Shown here in pieces: positions 1-8,631 of a DNA stretch of 30,534 nucleotides. The notes beneath the pieces were generated by a model. It had not been told where the DNA came from, did not search any database, and saw only the letters and a program-made list of their open reading frames with translations. Position 1 is the stretch's first letter; each line of letters begins with the position of its first letter. Source of the stretch: Elusimicrobiota bacterium (GTDB lineage: Bacteria > CAYTYR01 > UBA6262); contig PMCA01000016.1 of assembly GCA_003153935.1 (NCBI GenBank), positions 1 to 30,534 of the forward strand, in the 5' to 3' direction. A program made the position numbers and the translations under genes.

Positions 1-962
1 AGCCGCAATTTTTCCAGGGCCGCCAGCAGCGGATCATAATCCCCGGGATTCACCGGGAAGAAACCGGCATAAACCATGGGTTTTAGTTCCTTGAACCCGT
101 GGAAAGGAGTATCAGTGGGCCGTTCCACATGCGTAACGGTATCGCCGATCTTAACGTCCTGCAGGTTCTTGATCCCGGCGATAATGTAGCCGACATCCCC
201 CGCTTCCAAGCCTTCGGCTTGTTCCATTTCCGGCCGGAAATATCCCACTTCATCCACATCATATTCCGAGTTATTGAAGATCATCTTGATCTTGTCGTCT
301 TTTTTGATCCTGCCGTCCAGTAACCGTACGTATATAATGGCGCCGCGATAAGGGTCGTAATTGCAATCAAAGATCAGCGCGCTCAAGGGCCGTTCCTGGT
401 TACCCACCGGCGGCGGGAGCTTATGCACTATGGCTTCCAGTATTTCTTTGGTCCCGATACGGTTCTTGGCGCTGGCCATGAGGATATCCGTGGTATCCAC
501 TTTAAGGATATCCTGAATCTGCACCTTCACCCTGTCGGGATCGGCGTTGGGCAGGTCTATCTTGTTAATGACCGGTATGATGACCAGGTTGTTCTGTTTG
601 GCCAGCATGACATTGGCCAGGGTTTGCGCCTCTACTCCTTGAGACGCGTCCACTACCAGGATTGTTCCTTCACAGGCGGCTAAAGAGCGCGAAACCTCGT
701 AGGTGAAATCCACGTGTCCCGGCGTGTCGATGAGGTTAAGTATATAGTCCTCGCCGTCATCGGCGTGGTAATTCATGCGCACGGCTTTGGCCTTGATAGT
801 GATACCCCGCTCCCGCTCCAGGTCCATCTTATCCAGAAACTGTTCTTTCATCTTCCGTTCCGGGATGGTATGGGTGAGCTCCAGCAAAGTATCGGCTAAA
901 GTGCTCTTGCCATGGTCTATATGGGCAATAATGGAAAAATTCCGTATTTTTTGTATATTCAT
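1..962 (-). CDS. lepA: Elongation factor 4 (LepA), N-terminal part
   Basis: Ribosome-associated translational GTPase that remodels or back-translocates stalled ribosomes. The gene runs off the left edge, so about 320 N-terminal residues of a protein usually near 600 residues are present. The G-domain motifs are all visible: P-loop AHIDHGKST just after the start, the switch I segment [16 protein letters not shown] (G3), NKIDLP (G4) and a SAK-type G5. They are followed by the start of the beta-barrel domain II. The ATG at 962 gives the canonical LepA N-terminus ([18 protein letters not shown]). No clear Shine-Dalgarno sequence lies before it, only an A-rich stretch. It begins 14 nt after the stop of the sugar isomerase gene and is the last gene of the run. 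The LepA assignment is very secure; nothing can be said about its C-terminus. Confidence 0.97.
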   Translation of the reverse strand, partial: MNIQKIRNFSIIAHIDHGKSTLADTLLELTHTIPERKMKEQFLDKMDLERERGITIKAKAVRMNYHADDGEDYILNLIDTPGHVDFTYEVSRSLAACEGTILVVDASQGVEAQTLANVMLAKQNNLVIIPVINKIDLPNADPDRVKVQIQDILKVDTTDILMASAKNRIGTKEILEAIVHKLPPPVGNQERPLSALIFDCNYDPYRGAIIYVRLLDGRIKKDDKIKMIFNNSEYDVDEVGYFRPEMEQAEGLEAGDVGYIIAGIKNLQDVKIGDTVTHVERPTDTPFHGFKELKPMVYAGFFPVNPGDYDPLLAALEKLR

Positions 963-976
963 TTTTTGGTTTGGGT

Positions 977-2032
977 CTATAGATTGGCTTTGATGTAATC
1001 GATCATCGGCATCGGGGTAGGATCCGTTGCGTAGAGAAAGGCCAAATAGACACTGACAAAATCGCCCAGGTAAACTATGCTGAACAAACGGGCCAGGGCG
1101 CTTTGGCCATAAGGATGTATCTGCTCCACCGTTCCCAGGTTCTGGCTGATCTTCCGCAAGCTTAAGTCCAGCCGTTTCTGATCCTCCGGGTACGCTATAC
1201 CGTCATGCAAAACAAAAACTTTAAAATAGCGGCGTAACTCTTTCAGGTTGTACCAGCACTCGATCTCATTATGGGTGATCTCCGGGAAAATATTATAAGC
1301 AGCGAACAGCTTAGTGTTCTCGTTAAACTGGCTTTTCCAGCGCCGGGCCACCCCGTCCATCAGGGAATTAGCCCCGTACAACACCGGTATTTTGCCGGCC
1401 AGTTTGGCCGCCAGCTTCTTGGCCTGATTGCGGTTGGTTTTGACCGTTCCCGCCCAGCGGCGGCTCAGCTCCCAGACCAGGGCCAGAGTTTCGCTGAACT
1501 CTTTGTGCTTATTGCTGATAAAACCCAGCTTCTGCAATATGTTCAGCACCGGGAAAAACAGCAGTCCCAGGCTGGCTCGTGGCAGGCCGTCGGCCCGGAT
1601 GCTGACACACGGAAGACCCAGGCGCGCGGTTTCTTTCTTTAGCCGGCCGCCGGAAGTTATAGCGACAATTTTAGCCTTTCTCTTCAAAGCGTCATGATAA
1701 TTATGTAAAGTCTCTTTGGTGTTGCCGGAATGGCTGATCAGGAACACGAGCGTATTTTTATCGACAAAGTTCGGGATACGTGAATCGCGGTTCACTATGA
1801 CCGGCACCTTGGTCTCCAGTTTCAGGTAATCGTGGAGCAAGTCGCCGATAATTGCCGAACCACCCATGCCGCAAATCAGTATCTTATCCGCTTTCTTATA
1901 ATCCGGGGGCAGTCGCAGGTCAACTCCCAACCGGTAAGCTTCCGCGCACTGCTCGGGGAAATTTTCCAGTTCCGCCAGCATGTCGCGGGTATCGATATTT
2001 TTCAGCAAATCCAGATTATCCAGTTTTCTCAC
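977..2032 (-). CDS. PGI/PMI-family sugar-phosphate isomerase (double SIS)
   Basis: 351 residues, the size of the bifunctional phosphoglucose/phosphomannose isomerase family. Two SIS-fold signatures are visible: [12 protein letters not shown] around residue 53, and [10 protein letters not shown], the phosphate-binding serine/threonine loop, around residue 99. The THNEIECW segment later matches the family's conserved His-Asn-Glu catalytic region. The enzyme should interconvert glucose-6-P or mannose-6-P with fructose-6-P in the cytosol. The start is GTG at 2032, preceded by GAGGAG about 9 nt upstream. It directly follows the mannose-type PTS and EI genes. That context suggests it turns imported mannose-6-P into fructose-6-P, although it could equally supply mannose-6-P or serve glycolysis. 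Family is secure; substrate preference is inferred. Confidence 0.88.
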   Translation of the reverse strand: MRKLDNLDLLKNIDTRDMLAELENFPEQCAEAYRLGVDLRLPPDYKKADKILICGMGGSAIIGDLLHDYLKLETKVPVIVNRDSRIPNFVDKNTLVFLISHSGNTKETLHNYHDALKRKAKIVAITSGGRLKKETARLGLPCVSIRADGLPRASLGLLFFPVLNILQKLGFISNKHKEFSETLALVWELSRRWAGTVKTNRNQAKKLAAKLAGKIPVLYGANSLMDGVARRWKSQFNENTKLFAAYNIFPEITHNEIECWYNLKELRRYFKVFVLHDGIAYPEDQKRLDLSLRKISQNLGTVEQIHPYGQSALARLFSIVYLGDFVSVYLAFLYATDPTPMPMIDYIKANL

Positions 2033-2061
2033 TGACCAATTCTCCTCATAATTTAGATAGG

Positions 2062-3792
2062 TTAGATATTTTCTTCGACCAGTATTTTATTCTGTTTCAG
2101 GAACTTCTTGATGGCGTCCACGGTTGGCAGTTCCAGGATGGTGTTGACCATTTCCTTGGCCTGGTTCATAGTTGATTCCCGGACCATCTTCTTGATCTTG
2201 GGAATGGAAGCGCTGCCCATGCTGAACTCATCCAGGCCCATGCCCAGCAAGATCAGGGTCAACTCGGGTTCGCTGGCCATTTCTCCGCACAGTCCGACCC
2301 ATTTGCCTTCACGGTGCCCGGCTTCGATCACGTGTTTGATCTGGCGTAATATGGACGGATGCATAGGTTCATATAAGTACGCCACCTTCTCATTGCCCCG
2401 GTCCACTGCGATAGTGTATTGAATCAGGTCATTGGTGCCGATGCTCATAAAATCCACTTCTTTGGCGATGACGTCAGCGGTCAGGGCCGCGGAGGGAGTT
2501 TCGATCATGGCCCCCACCTCAATATTGGGATTAAAATCTATATGTTCCTTCTTCAGCTCTTCTTTTACCTGTTCCAATATGCGATTGGCCTTTATTACCT
2601 CTTCCACGGTGGAGATCATGGGATACATTATTTTTAGATTACCTGAAGTGGACGCCTGCAGTATCGCCCTGAGTTGCGTCTTGAAAAGATCCGGATGTTT
2701 CAGGCAGAGACGTATCGCCCTCAAACCCAGGAAGGGATTGGTTTCCACAGTGGTCCCGAGCTGTTCGGTAAGCTTATCGCCGCCCAGGTCCAGAGTCCTG
2801 ATGATCACCGCGTAAGGTGCCATTTTTTTAGCCATGTTGCGGTAGACCTTGGTTTGTTCCTCTTCCCCGGGCAGATCGGCGCGATTTAGAAAGATAAATT
2901 CAGTCCGGAACAGTCCTATCCCCTTGGCGCCCTGGCGCAACGCCAGCTCCACTTCATCGGGTATTTCTATATTAGCCACCAGCTCTACTTCACGGCCATC
3001 CTGGGTTACCGCCGGCAGGTCTTTTAATTTATTCAGTTGCCGCTGGATCTCCTGGTATTTCTTGTTCCTTTTCTCATATTCTTCCAGGATCTCATCTGAC
3101 GGGTTGACAATAACGAAACCTTCATAACCGTCCAGGATTATCTGGTCTCCGTTCTGGACTTTGGCGGTTATATCCTTCAAACCCACTACCGCCGGTATAC
3201 CCAGAGACTGAGCCATGATCGCCGTATGCGAGGTCTTGCCGCCCATATTGGTGATGAACCCGAGGATCTTTTCCTCGCGCATCTGGACCGTATCGGACGG
3301 GGTCAGGTCGTTGGCGACAATGATCACGTCTTCTTTTAGATGGGTCAGGATCTGCCGTTTTTCGCCCAGCAGGATATGCAGGACCCTCTTGCCCAGATCC
3401 TGGATATCATGACCGCGTTCCCGCAAGTATTCGTCGCCCATTGTGGTAAAGACATGCACGAACTTGGCGATGGTCTGGGAGAAAGCGTACTCAATGTTAA
3501 TTTTCTCTTTGCGGACCTTTTCCATGGTCTCGCCTACCAGCATCGGGTCTTCCAGCACCAGCAGGTAAGCTTCGAAAATAGAAGCGTGCTTGGTCCCGAG
3601 ACGGGTGTTGACCTTATCCCGTATGGTGATCAACTCCTGCTTGGTTATATTCAAGGCTTCCTGGAAGCGCGCTATCTCTTCTTCTACTTCCTCTTCCAGT
3701 AGTCTCCGCTTTTTAATGCAGAAATCCTCCTGGCTTAGGACCAAGGCCTTGCCTATGACTATTCCGGGTGACGCCGCTATACCTCTTTGCAT
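2062..3792 (-). CDS. ptsI: Phosphoenolpyruvate-protein phosphotransferase (PTS Enzyme I)
   Basis: 576 residues, the usual EI length. EI takes phosphate from PEP onto a histidine and passes it to HPr. The phosphohistidine motif GGKTSHTAIMAQ is present; with the chosen start the histidine is residue 189, as in E. coli EI. The PEP-binding barrel shows FRTEFIF, the MYPMIS segment, SIGTNDLIQYT and the C-terminal GLCGEMASEP loop with its active-site cysteine. I place the start at the ATG at 3792, because GGGAG lies 5 nt before it and the protein then begins MQRGIAASPG, as in other EIs. A GTG 6 nt further upstream overlaps that ribosome site. The gene follows HPr at a short spacing and closes the mannose-type PTS series. 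Confidence 0.97.
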   Translation of the reverse strand: MQRGIAASPGIVIGKALVLSQEDFCIKKRRLLEEEVEEEIARFQEALNITKQELITIRDKVNTRLGTKHASIFEAYLLVLEDPMLVGETMEKVRKEKINIEYAFSQTIAKFVHVFTTMGDEYLRERGHDIQDLGKRVLHILLGEKRQILTHLKEDVIIVANDLTPSDTVQMREEKILGFITNMGGKTSHTAIMAQSLGIPAVVGLKDITAKVQNGDQIILDGYEGFVIVNPSDEILEEYEKRNKKYQEIQRQLNKLKDLPAVTQDGREVELVANIEIPDEVELALRQGAKGIGLFRTEFIFLNRADLPGEEEQTKVYRNMAKKMAPYAVIIRTLDLGGDKLTEQLGTTVETNPFLGLRAIRLCLKHPDLFKTQLRAILQASTSGNLKIMYPMISTVEEVIKANRILEQVKEELKKEHIDFNPNIEVGAMIETPSAALTADVIAKEVDFMSIGTNDLIQYTIAVDRGNEKVAYLYEPMHPSILRQIKHVIEAGHREGKWVGLCGEMASEPELTLILLGMGLDEFSMGSASIPKIKKMVRESTMNQAKEMVNTILELPTVDAIKKFLKQNKILVEENI

Positions 3793-3809
3793 ACCCACTC
3801 CCGCTGTTA

Positions 3810-4091
3810 TTATTCCTCGCCGAATTTACTATTAACCAGTTCTTCTATCCGCCCCAGCAATTCCTCTTCCTTATCGCCGACGACAGTGATGAGCAGATTG
3901 GAGCCGGCCTCCGCCGCCAGCATCATCAGACCCATGATACTTTTGCCGTCAACTTCCTCGCCCTCTTCTCCGTTGCGAACGACACGCACCTTGACCCGGG
4001 CTTGTTTATACTGGTTAGTCAATTGCACGAACAGGGCCGCTGGCCGCGCGTGCAGTCCTAATCTATTTTTTAGTGCAAATGATTTTTGCAT
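3810..4091 (-). CDS. ptsH: Phosphocarrier protein HPr
   Basis: 93-residue small phosphocarrier that relays phosphate from EI to the IIA components. The active-site motif LGLHARPAA places the phosphorylatable histidine at residue 14. The regulatory-serine motif VDGKSIMGLMML is also present with Ser51, so the protein should be a substrate of the HPr kinase encoded upstream in the same run. The distance from His to Ser is 37 residues, against 31 in E. coli HPr; the surplus lies in an acidic loop (NGEEGEEVDGKS). The ATG at 4091 has AGGA 6 nt upstream. The gene sits between IID and EI and is clearly part of the same transcription unit. Confidence 0.96.
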   Translation of the reverse strand: MQKSFALKNRLGLHARPAALFVQLTNQYKQARVKVRVVRNGEEGEEVDGKSIMGLMMLAAEAGSNLLITVVGDKEEELLGRIEELVNSKFGEE

Positions 4092-4106
4092 TATGTGTCC
4101 TGTCTC

Positions 4107-4883
4107 CTAAAAATCGAACCCCACGTATTTCATGATTATGCTGCTTAAGATCACAATGAATATCAGTAACCCGGTATAGACCTTTTTCCGGATCAGGCCG
4201 TAGGACAGCAGTAAGGTGCCGCCAAATACTATGTTCTGCCAGAAATCCAGGCCCGACATAAAAATTATCAGCAATACTCCCAGGACGATCAGGCCCAGCA
4301 AATTGACTACAGTGATCAATTCCTGGGTATCGAACTTTTTCAGGATGTCCACTACGCCGGTTCCCAGCCGATAGCCCTTGAGCAGTCCCCCGAAACGGAT
4401 ATACAGGCCAAAAAAATTAAAGAACAACAGGAAGAACAGCGGCCCGATTATTTTGAACCAGCCATCCAGAAGCAGGAACAGGGTAACTCCCATCAAAGCG
4501 CTGAAAGGCCGCAGCGAAGCCCAGAAAAAAGCGTCCCCGATGGCCGCCAGCGGACCGCTCATAATGGCCTTTATCGACCGGATGTCCTCCGGTTTAACGG
4601 CGTCCGGAGAATTGACCATCTTCTCTTCCATGCTGGTAACTACCCCGATAACAATGGACGCCATATACGGATGGGTATTAAAGAATTCCAAGTGTCTCTG
4701 CAAAGCCGGTATGCGCTCGGTCTTAGAAGGATACAACCTTTTGATCATGGGCACCACGACGAAAAGGAACCCCAGGTTTTGCAAGCGTTCAAAGTTCCAG
4801 ACCGCCTGAATATAAAAAGAGCGCATCATGATCAGGAACAGGTCCATTTTAGTTATTTTCTTGCTCGCTATCGTATCACTCAA
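4107..4883 (-). CDS. PTS mannose-family IID component
   Basis: Integral-membrane IID subunit of a mannose/fructose/sorbose-family permease, 258 residues and slightly shorter than the usual 270-285. The family landmarks are present: an N-terminal MMRSFYIQAVWNFERLQNLGF segment, FFNTHPYMASIVIGVV, the GPLAAIGDAFFWASLRP motif, and several hydrophobic segments in the C-terminal third. With IIC it forms the sugar channel. The start is TTG at 4883, overlapping the IIC stop by 8 nt, with AGAGG about 8 nt upstream. An ATG 36 nt downstream lacks a ribosome site. The transported sugar cannot be read from sequence; mannose-family systems carry mannose, glucose, fructose, sorbose or amino sugars. Confidence 0.93.
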   Translation of the reverse strand: MSDTIASKKITKMDLFLIMMRSFYIQAVWNFERLQNLGFLFVVVPMIKRLYPSKTERIPALQRHLEFFNTHPYMASIVIGVVTSMEEKMVNSPDAVKPEDIRSIKAIMSGPLAAIGDAFFWASLRPFSALMGVTLFLLLDGWFKIIGPLFFLLFFNFFGLYIRFGGLLKGYRLGTGVVDILKKFDTQELITVVNLLGLIVLGVLLIIFMSGLDFWQNIVFGGTLLLSYGLIRKKVYTGLLIFIVILSSIIMKYVGFDF

Positions 4884-5526
4884 GTTCTTTGCCTCTCTTT
4901 TTGAACATGAATGTATCCAGGACCATGGCCAGACCCAAAGCGATCAACAAGATCATGGATTGGGCTAAACCGCCTATTACCTGGGCCGGTAATTTCGGCA
5001 CCAATATATACAGGACATGCAAGCCAAAATATATAGTGATAAAATAAAAAAGAAAGTATTTGAGGAATATAAGAAAGATCGCTAAAACAACCATGGATTC
5101 TATCCGCAATAGGCGGCCGGCTTTGGCGTAATTATCAGCCTGGTAAACCAGGTTATTGCTGAAACGCCGCGTAAATATATCCAGTCGCTTAAAGGCCACG
5201 CCGAAGGGAATAGCGTATAATATTCCCAACGCTATCGACGCCGGTTCCGGGATCACCCACATGCGCTCTATCAGGATAGCGCTGGCGGTAGCTACCACCG
5301 TGGTGGCCGTGGCGTCCAGCGGGATACTGGCTCCCATGGGCAGGGTGTTTATCCAGATCAGTTCCAACATGGCGCCCATGATCATGCCATGCATGAAATC
5401 ACCAGAAAGATATCCGATGATCGGGCCAATAATTATTGGCCGGGAGATCATGACCTGCCAGCAGGCGGTTACATCCAGGCTGATGAATGCGGCTACTAAA
5501 CTGAGCCAGATGGATTGGAGTAGCAT
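4876..5526 (-). CDS. PTS mannose-family IIC component (short)
   Basis: Membrane channel subunit of the mannose-family permease. The N-terminal half is typical: ISLDVTACWQVMISRPIIIG, GYLSGDFMHGMIMGAMLELIWI, then LPMGASIPLDATATTVVATA, which is the conserved substrate-pore region. At 216 residues it is shorter than the roughly 250-265 of ManY-type IIC proteins; the deficit is in the C-terminal half. No frameshift is visible, and the reading frame closes by overlapping the IID start. The ATG at 5526 follows AGAGG at a 6-nt spacing, and the GH57 stop lies one base upstream of it. It acts with IID, IIB and IIA encoded around it. Subunit identity is secure, sugar specificity is not. Confidence 0.9.
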   Translation of the reverse strand: MLLQSIWLSLVAAFISLDVTACWQVMISRPIIIGPIIGYLSGDFMHGMIMGAMLELIWINTLPMGASIPLDATATTVVATASAILIERMWVIPEPASIALGILYAIPFGVAFKRLDIFTRRFSNNLVYQADNYAKAGRLLRIESMVVLAIFLIFLKYFLFYFITIYFGLHVLYILVPKLPAQVIGGLAQSMILLIALGLAMVLDTFMFKKRGKELE

Positions 5527-5527
5527 A

Positions 5528-7687
5528 TTACGCCTCTAAGTCTTGCATCCTGAAAATGATCCTGTTCCGCCACTGTCCCTGCGGCGGCAAGACCAGTTGC
5601 CACTGGGCCAGAATCACTGAGCCCTGGTAGCTTCTTTCAAAGCCGGATTCCGATTGGGAAACAGTTTCCAGGGGGAAACGCCACAGCGTGGCCGGGTTGG
5701 AGAACCGCCAGATGGCCTCCAGTTTGGTGAAATAATCTTTTATGCCCAGCTCGGACAGCTCTTCATTTTCTTCCAGGCTGTCCATATATTTATTGGTCAA
5801 TGTACCGGCAGGCCCGGGCGCATAATAAAAACACCCGTCATCGTGGCCCGTAGTACCGGCAAAACAGAATTCCGTTCCGTAGCGTAATTTCAGCTCCGTA
5901 TTTTCCAAGCTGCTAATCACCTGGGTAATCTCCAGTTCCTGGCCGCCTTGGGGTATCTTGATGGTCTTTTCTACCTTAATAGCTGCGAACAGGCTGTCCA
6001 CCCAAACGTGTCCGGTCCGGGACAGCGCTATCTCCAAACCGTCTGGCAGCTGCCGGTGACGGTAGTCAAAGGGCTGGGTTACAAAATCGCCTTTCTCGCC
6101 AAAATTACAGTTGGCGAATGATTCCAGGTCGGCCCAGTCGCTCAGGAAATGATCGATCAGGAAACCCCGTTCGTACCAGTCATACTTTAAATACTTGTCC
6201 AGGTTCTTTTCCTTGACCCGGAACTGTTCATGAATGGTCTTCAATCCATTATCCTGCTGTTTGGACTGCTTGCCAATAAAATCAATTATTTTTTTATGAT
6301 AAGCTTCTTTATGCCGGGTCAGGACGTTCAGACAGTTGAAATTCTGCGGCCGCCAGTCGATCTCGCTGATCTTACCCCCGACACCTGGCGCCAGGTAACA
6401 TTTTACTTTCTCCGTAGTGGCGATTATCTCTTGCCGGCCGTCGTTATTATAATCCTCTTCCTGCAGGGTTGGACCTACTTCAGCCGGCATACTTTCAGCC
6501 AGTTTGTTCTCGGCCTTGATCAGGTTCTCATAGACCGAACGGCGCAAATGGGACATGTAGAGGCCGCCGAAAACCCCATGCCAGTAACCGTCGTTGCACT
6601 GGGCGGCCAGCAGATGGTCCTGGGCCTGGGCCAGCGAGGAAGCGCCAGGGTTTTTCTTTAAAGCGGCATTCACCTTCCGGCTCACTTCCAGCATTTTCTT
6701 ATGCATGTTATTCGCTTCCGGGTATTTTACCAGGAAGTTGCGCCAAAAACCGCCTTTAATGAACTGCAGGTAGCCCGCTTCGTCAAAATTGTGTTTGATC
6801 CGTTCCACGACGTTCTCGTAGTTTTCCTGGGCCTGCTCCGGCAGTGACCATTCCAGCATTTCGCTGTAACTGGCGCAGGGCAGGTAGACCCGGCCGCGGG
6901 CTTTATGCCCATCCAGGTACTCGCTGAAAGTAGTGGTCTTGATCCAAGCGGAATTTTCCTCTAATAACTTAAAGAACCGTTCCAGCCATTGTTCTTCATA
7001 GACCGAATGGTAGGTTTGCGGCCAGACGCCGAATTTCTCCCCGTCATCGGCTATGACCAGCAGCCGGTCGCCGACTTCGTCCGCCAGCTGCGCACAATAT
7101 TCTATGGTCTTCTCTGGCAAAGCAAATGGGATCATATACCTTAACTTCTGGCTGATGGGGAACATGGCCAGGGACCGGCCCTGTTCCTCACTGATATAAT
7201 AGCCCAGAAGGTCTTCCTCATTTAGCCCGGCGCTCTTGAAATGATAATCATCTACTACCACGTATTCTACTTTTGCTTCCTGTAAAGGCTTGACCAGATG
7301 CGGCTCCCAGATCCGCTCGGCCAACCACATGCCCCGTGGCTGGCAGGAGGTGGTTTCTTTGATAAAATTGGTAAGTTTTTCGATCTGCGCCAGCTTATCA
7401 TCGTCTGGTAAAATAGCCAGGATGGGCTCGTAGAAACCACCGGTCATGATCTCGATCTGCGACCGGGACACCATTTCCTGCAGATAGCCGACAAAGTCCG
7501 GATGTTTTTCTTTCAGGAAACGGAACAGCTCCCCGGTATAGTGGAAAGTCATCTTGATACTGGGATGCCGCCGCAGTACCTGCATGAAAGGCAGGTAAGC
7601 TTTCTGGTAGGATTCTTCGAAAATATGATCGAAGTTGCCCACCGGCTGGTGATTATGGACGCCAAATATCAGATTTATACTCTTCAC
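5528..7687 (-). CDS. GH57 4-alpha-glucanotransferase / alpha-amylase-like enzyme
   Basis: 719 residues with the layout of Thermococcus-type GH57 4-alpha-glucanotransferases: an N-terminal (beta/alpha)7 catalytic domain (about 1-300), a helical domain, and a C-terminal beta-sandwich region (DUF1925/DUF1926 type). Family motifs are visible: FGVHNHQPVGNFD near the N-terminus, GGFYEPIL, WLAERIWEPH with the presumed nucleophile Glu124, and VIADDGEKFG with the acid/base Asp214 or Asp215. It should cleave and transfer alpha-1,4-glucan chains (glycogen, maltodextrin); no signal peptide is seen, so it is cytosolic. It overlaps the IIB stop by 4 nt and is followed one base later by IIC, so it is embedded in the PTS operon. 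Whether it is an amylase or a transferase cannot be settled from sequence alone. Confidence 0.92.
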   Translation of the reverse strand: MKSINLIFGVHNHQPVGNFDHIFEESYQKAYLPFMQVLRRHPSIKMTFHYTGELFRFLKEKHPDFVGYLQEMVSRSQIEIMTGGFYEPILAILPDDDKLAQIEKLTNFIKETTSCQPRGMWLAERIWEPHLVKPLQEAKVEYVVVDDYHFKSAGLNEEDLLGYYISEEQGRSLAMFPISQKLRYMIPFALPEKTIEYCAQLADEVGDRLLVIADDGEKFGVWPQTYHSVYEEQWLERFFKLLEENSAWIKTTTFSEYLDGHKARGRVYLPCASYSEMLEWSLPEQAQENYENVVERIKHNFDEAGYLQFIKGGFWRNFLVKYPEANNMHKKMLEVSRKVNAALKKNPGASSLAQAQDHLLAAQCNDGYWHGVFGGLYMSHLRRSVYENLIKAENKLAESMPAEVGPTLQEEDYNNDGRQEIIATTEKVKCYLAPGVGGKISEIDWRPQNFNCLNVLTRHKEAYHKKIIDFIGKQSKQQDNGLKTIHEQFRVKEKNLDKYLKYDWYERGFLIDHFLSDWADLESFANCNFGEKGDFVTQPFDYRHRQLPDGLEIALSRTGHVWVDSLFAAIKVEKTIKIPQGGQELEITQVISSLENTELKLRYGTEFCFAGTTGHDDGCFYYAPGPAGTLTNKYMDSLEENEELSELGIKDYFTKLEAIWRFSNPATLWRFPLETVSQSESGFERSYQGSVILAQWQLVLPPQGQWRNRIIFRMQDLEA

Positions 7688-8208
7688 TTACTGTCCCCCG
7701 CGATCGTATCGTTTTTGTCACCCATGGTAATCTTCCTGACTGAATCCATTATATTAATGCGCTCGTCGGTCGGGACGATGCGCCCTTCCAATTCTATGCC
7801 CCGGCGTTCCAGTTGGTACAGAGCCTCGATGTCCACCATATCCACGCAGACCGCTTTCAGGATCTGCTTCTTGCCTTCACAGTAATGGATACCGCCGACG
7901 TTGATGCTTTTCACCGGCACTTCTTTCTCTACCAGCGCCAGGGCGTCAGCCGGTGAATTCAACAAGACGATCAAACGGTCATTATCCGGTACTCCGGCCT
8001 TCAGGACCGCGGCCGCTTCGGTGATTGACAGCACCGATAATTTCAAGTTACCGGGCACCGCCATGCTCAGTAGCACCCGCTGCATCTGGTCCTGAGCCAC
8101 CTTATCGTTCACCACCATAATATGGTTGGCCTTGATCGCCTTAACCCAGCCCGCTACTACCTGGCCGTGGACCAACCGGTCATCGATCCTGATTAGTTCA
8201 ATGCCCAT
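7684..8208 (-). CDS. PTS mannose-family IIB component
   Basis: 174-residue cytosolic IIB subunit that accepts phosphate from IIA and transfers it to the incoming sugar. The phosphorylation-site motif RIDDRLVHGQVVAGW is intact with His14, and the following IMVVNDKVAQD and LLSMAVPG segments are typical of ManX-IIB/SorB-type domains. The length fits a free-standing IIB (about 160-170). The ATG at 8208 follows the IIA stop by 2 nt, and its own stop overlaps the GH57 start codon in an ATGA arrangement. It works with the IIA, IIC and IID subunits of the same operon. Confidence 0.94.
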   Translation of the reverse strand: MGIELIRIDDRLVHGQVVAGWVKAIKANHIMVVNDKVAQDQMQRVLLSMAVPGNLKLSVLSITEAAAVLKAGVPDNDRLIVLLNSPADALALVEKEVPVKSINVGGIHYCEGKKQILKAVCVDMVDIEALYQLERRGIELEGRIVPTDERINIMDSVRKITMGDKNDTIAGDSK

Positions 8209-8210
8209 AC

Positions 8211-8624
8211 TTATACCTTCTTCAATTTTTGCAAAAAGACTTCCTTGGCATTTATGATCGTCTTTTGCCCCGTTTGCTTGACTTTCAACACTAGATCCGC
8301 CAGGGACAATATTTCCCGGGAAGAAAAGAACTCCAAGAGCATCGGCAGGTTCACCCCGGTCAGTAGTTCCATTTTATGGTACAGGGTCATGGGCAAGCTG
8401 GTGTTGGTCGGAGTACCTCCGTACATGTCGGTAAATATTATGACCCCGTCTGCCGACTTCAGGTTCTCCAGCGCCGCTTCTATCTTTTTCTTCAGCTCCA
8501 CCGAGCTTTCACCAGGGGTCAGGGAGATGCTTTCCACCTCCGGCTGGCTGCCCACTATGCCCTTGGCTACTTCAATCAACTCTTTCCCTAATTCGCCGTG
8601 GGTGATTACTATGGCTCCGATCAT
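8211..8624 (-). CDS. PTS mannose-family IIA component
   Basis: 137-residue IIA subunit that receives phosphate from HPr and passes it to IIB. The N-terminal motif AIVITHGELGKEL carries the phosphorylatable histidine at residue 9. The FTDMYGGTPTNTSL segment is the other family hallmark, found near the active site and the IIB interface. Its size matches an isolated IIA domain. The ATG at 8624 has a strong GAGG site 5 nt upstream, and the rapZ stop lies just before it. Genes for such a IIA directly after hprK and rapZ are a known arrangement in deltaproteobacteria, where the IIA can be regulatory; here the complete permease follows, so a transport role is likely. Confidence 0.94.
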   Translation of the reverse strand: MIGAIVITHGELGKELIEVAKGIVGSQPEVESISLTPGESSVELKKKIEAALENLKSADGVIIFTDMYGGTPTNTSLPMTLYHKMELLTGVNLPMLLEFFSSREILSLADLVLKVKQTGQKTIINAKEVFLQKLKKV

Positions 8625-8631
8625 AACTACC

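Noticed and set aside
4876-5526. Truncated or frameshifted IIC gene, because it is short
   Set aside because: The frame is intact, overlaps the IID start in the usual way, and no continuation of IIC sequence is visible in other frames; it is more likely a naturally short member.
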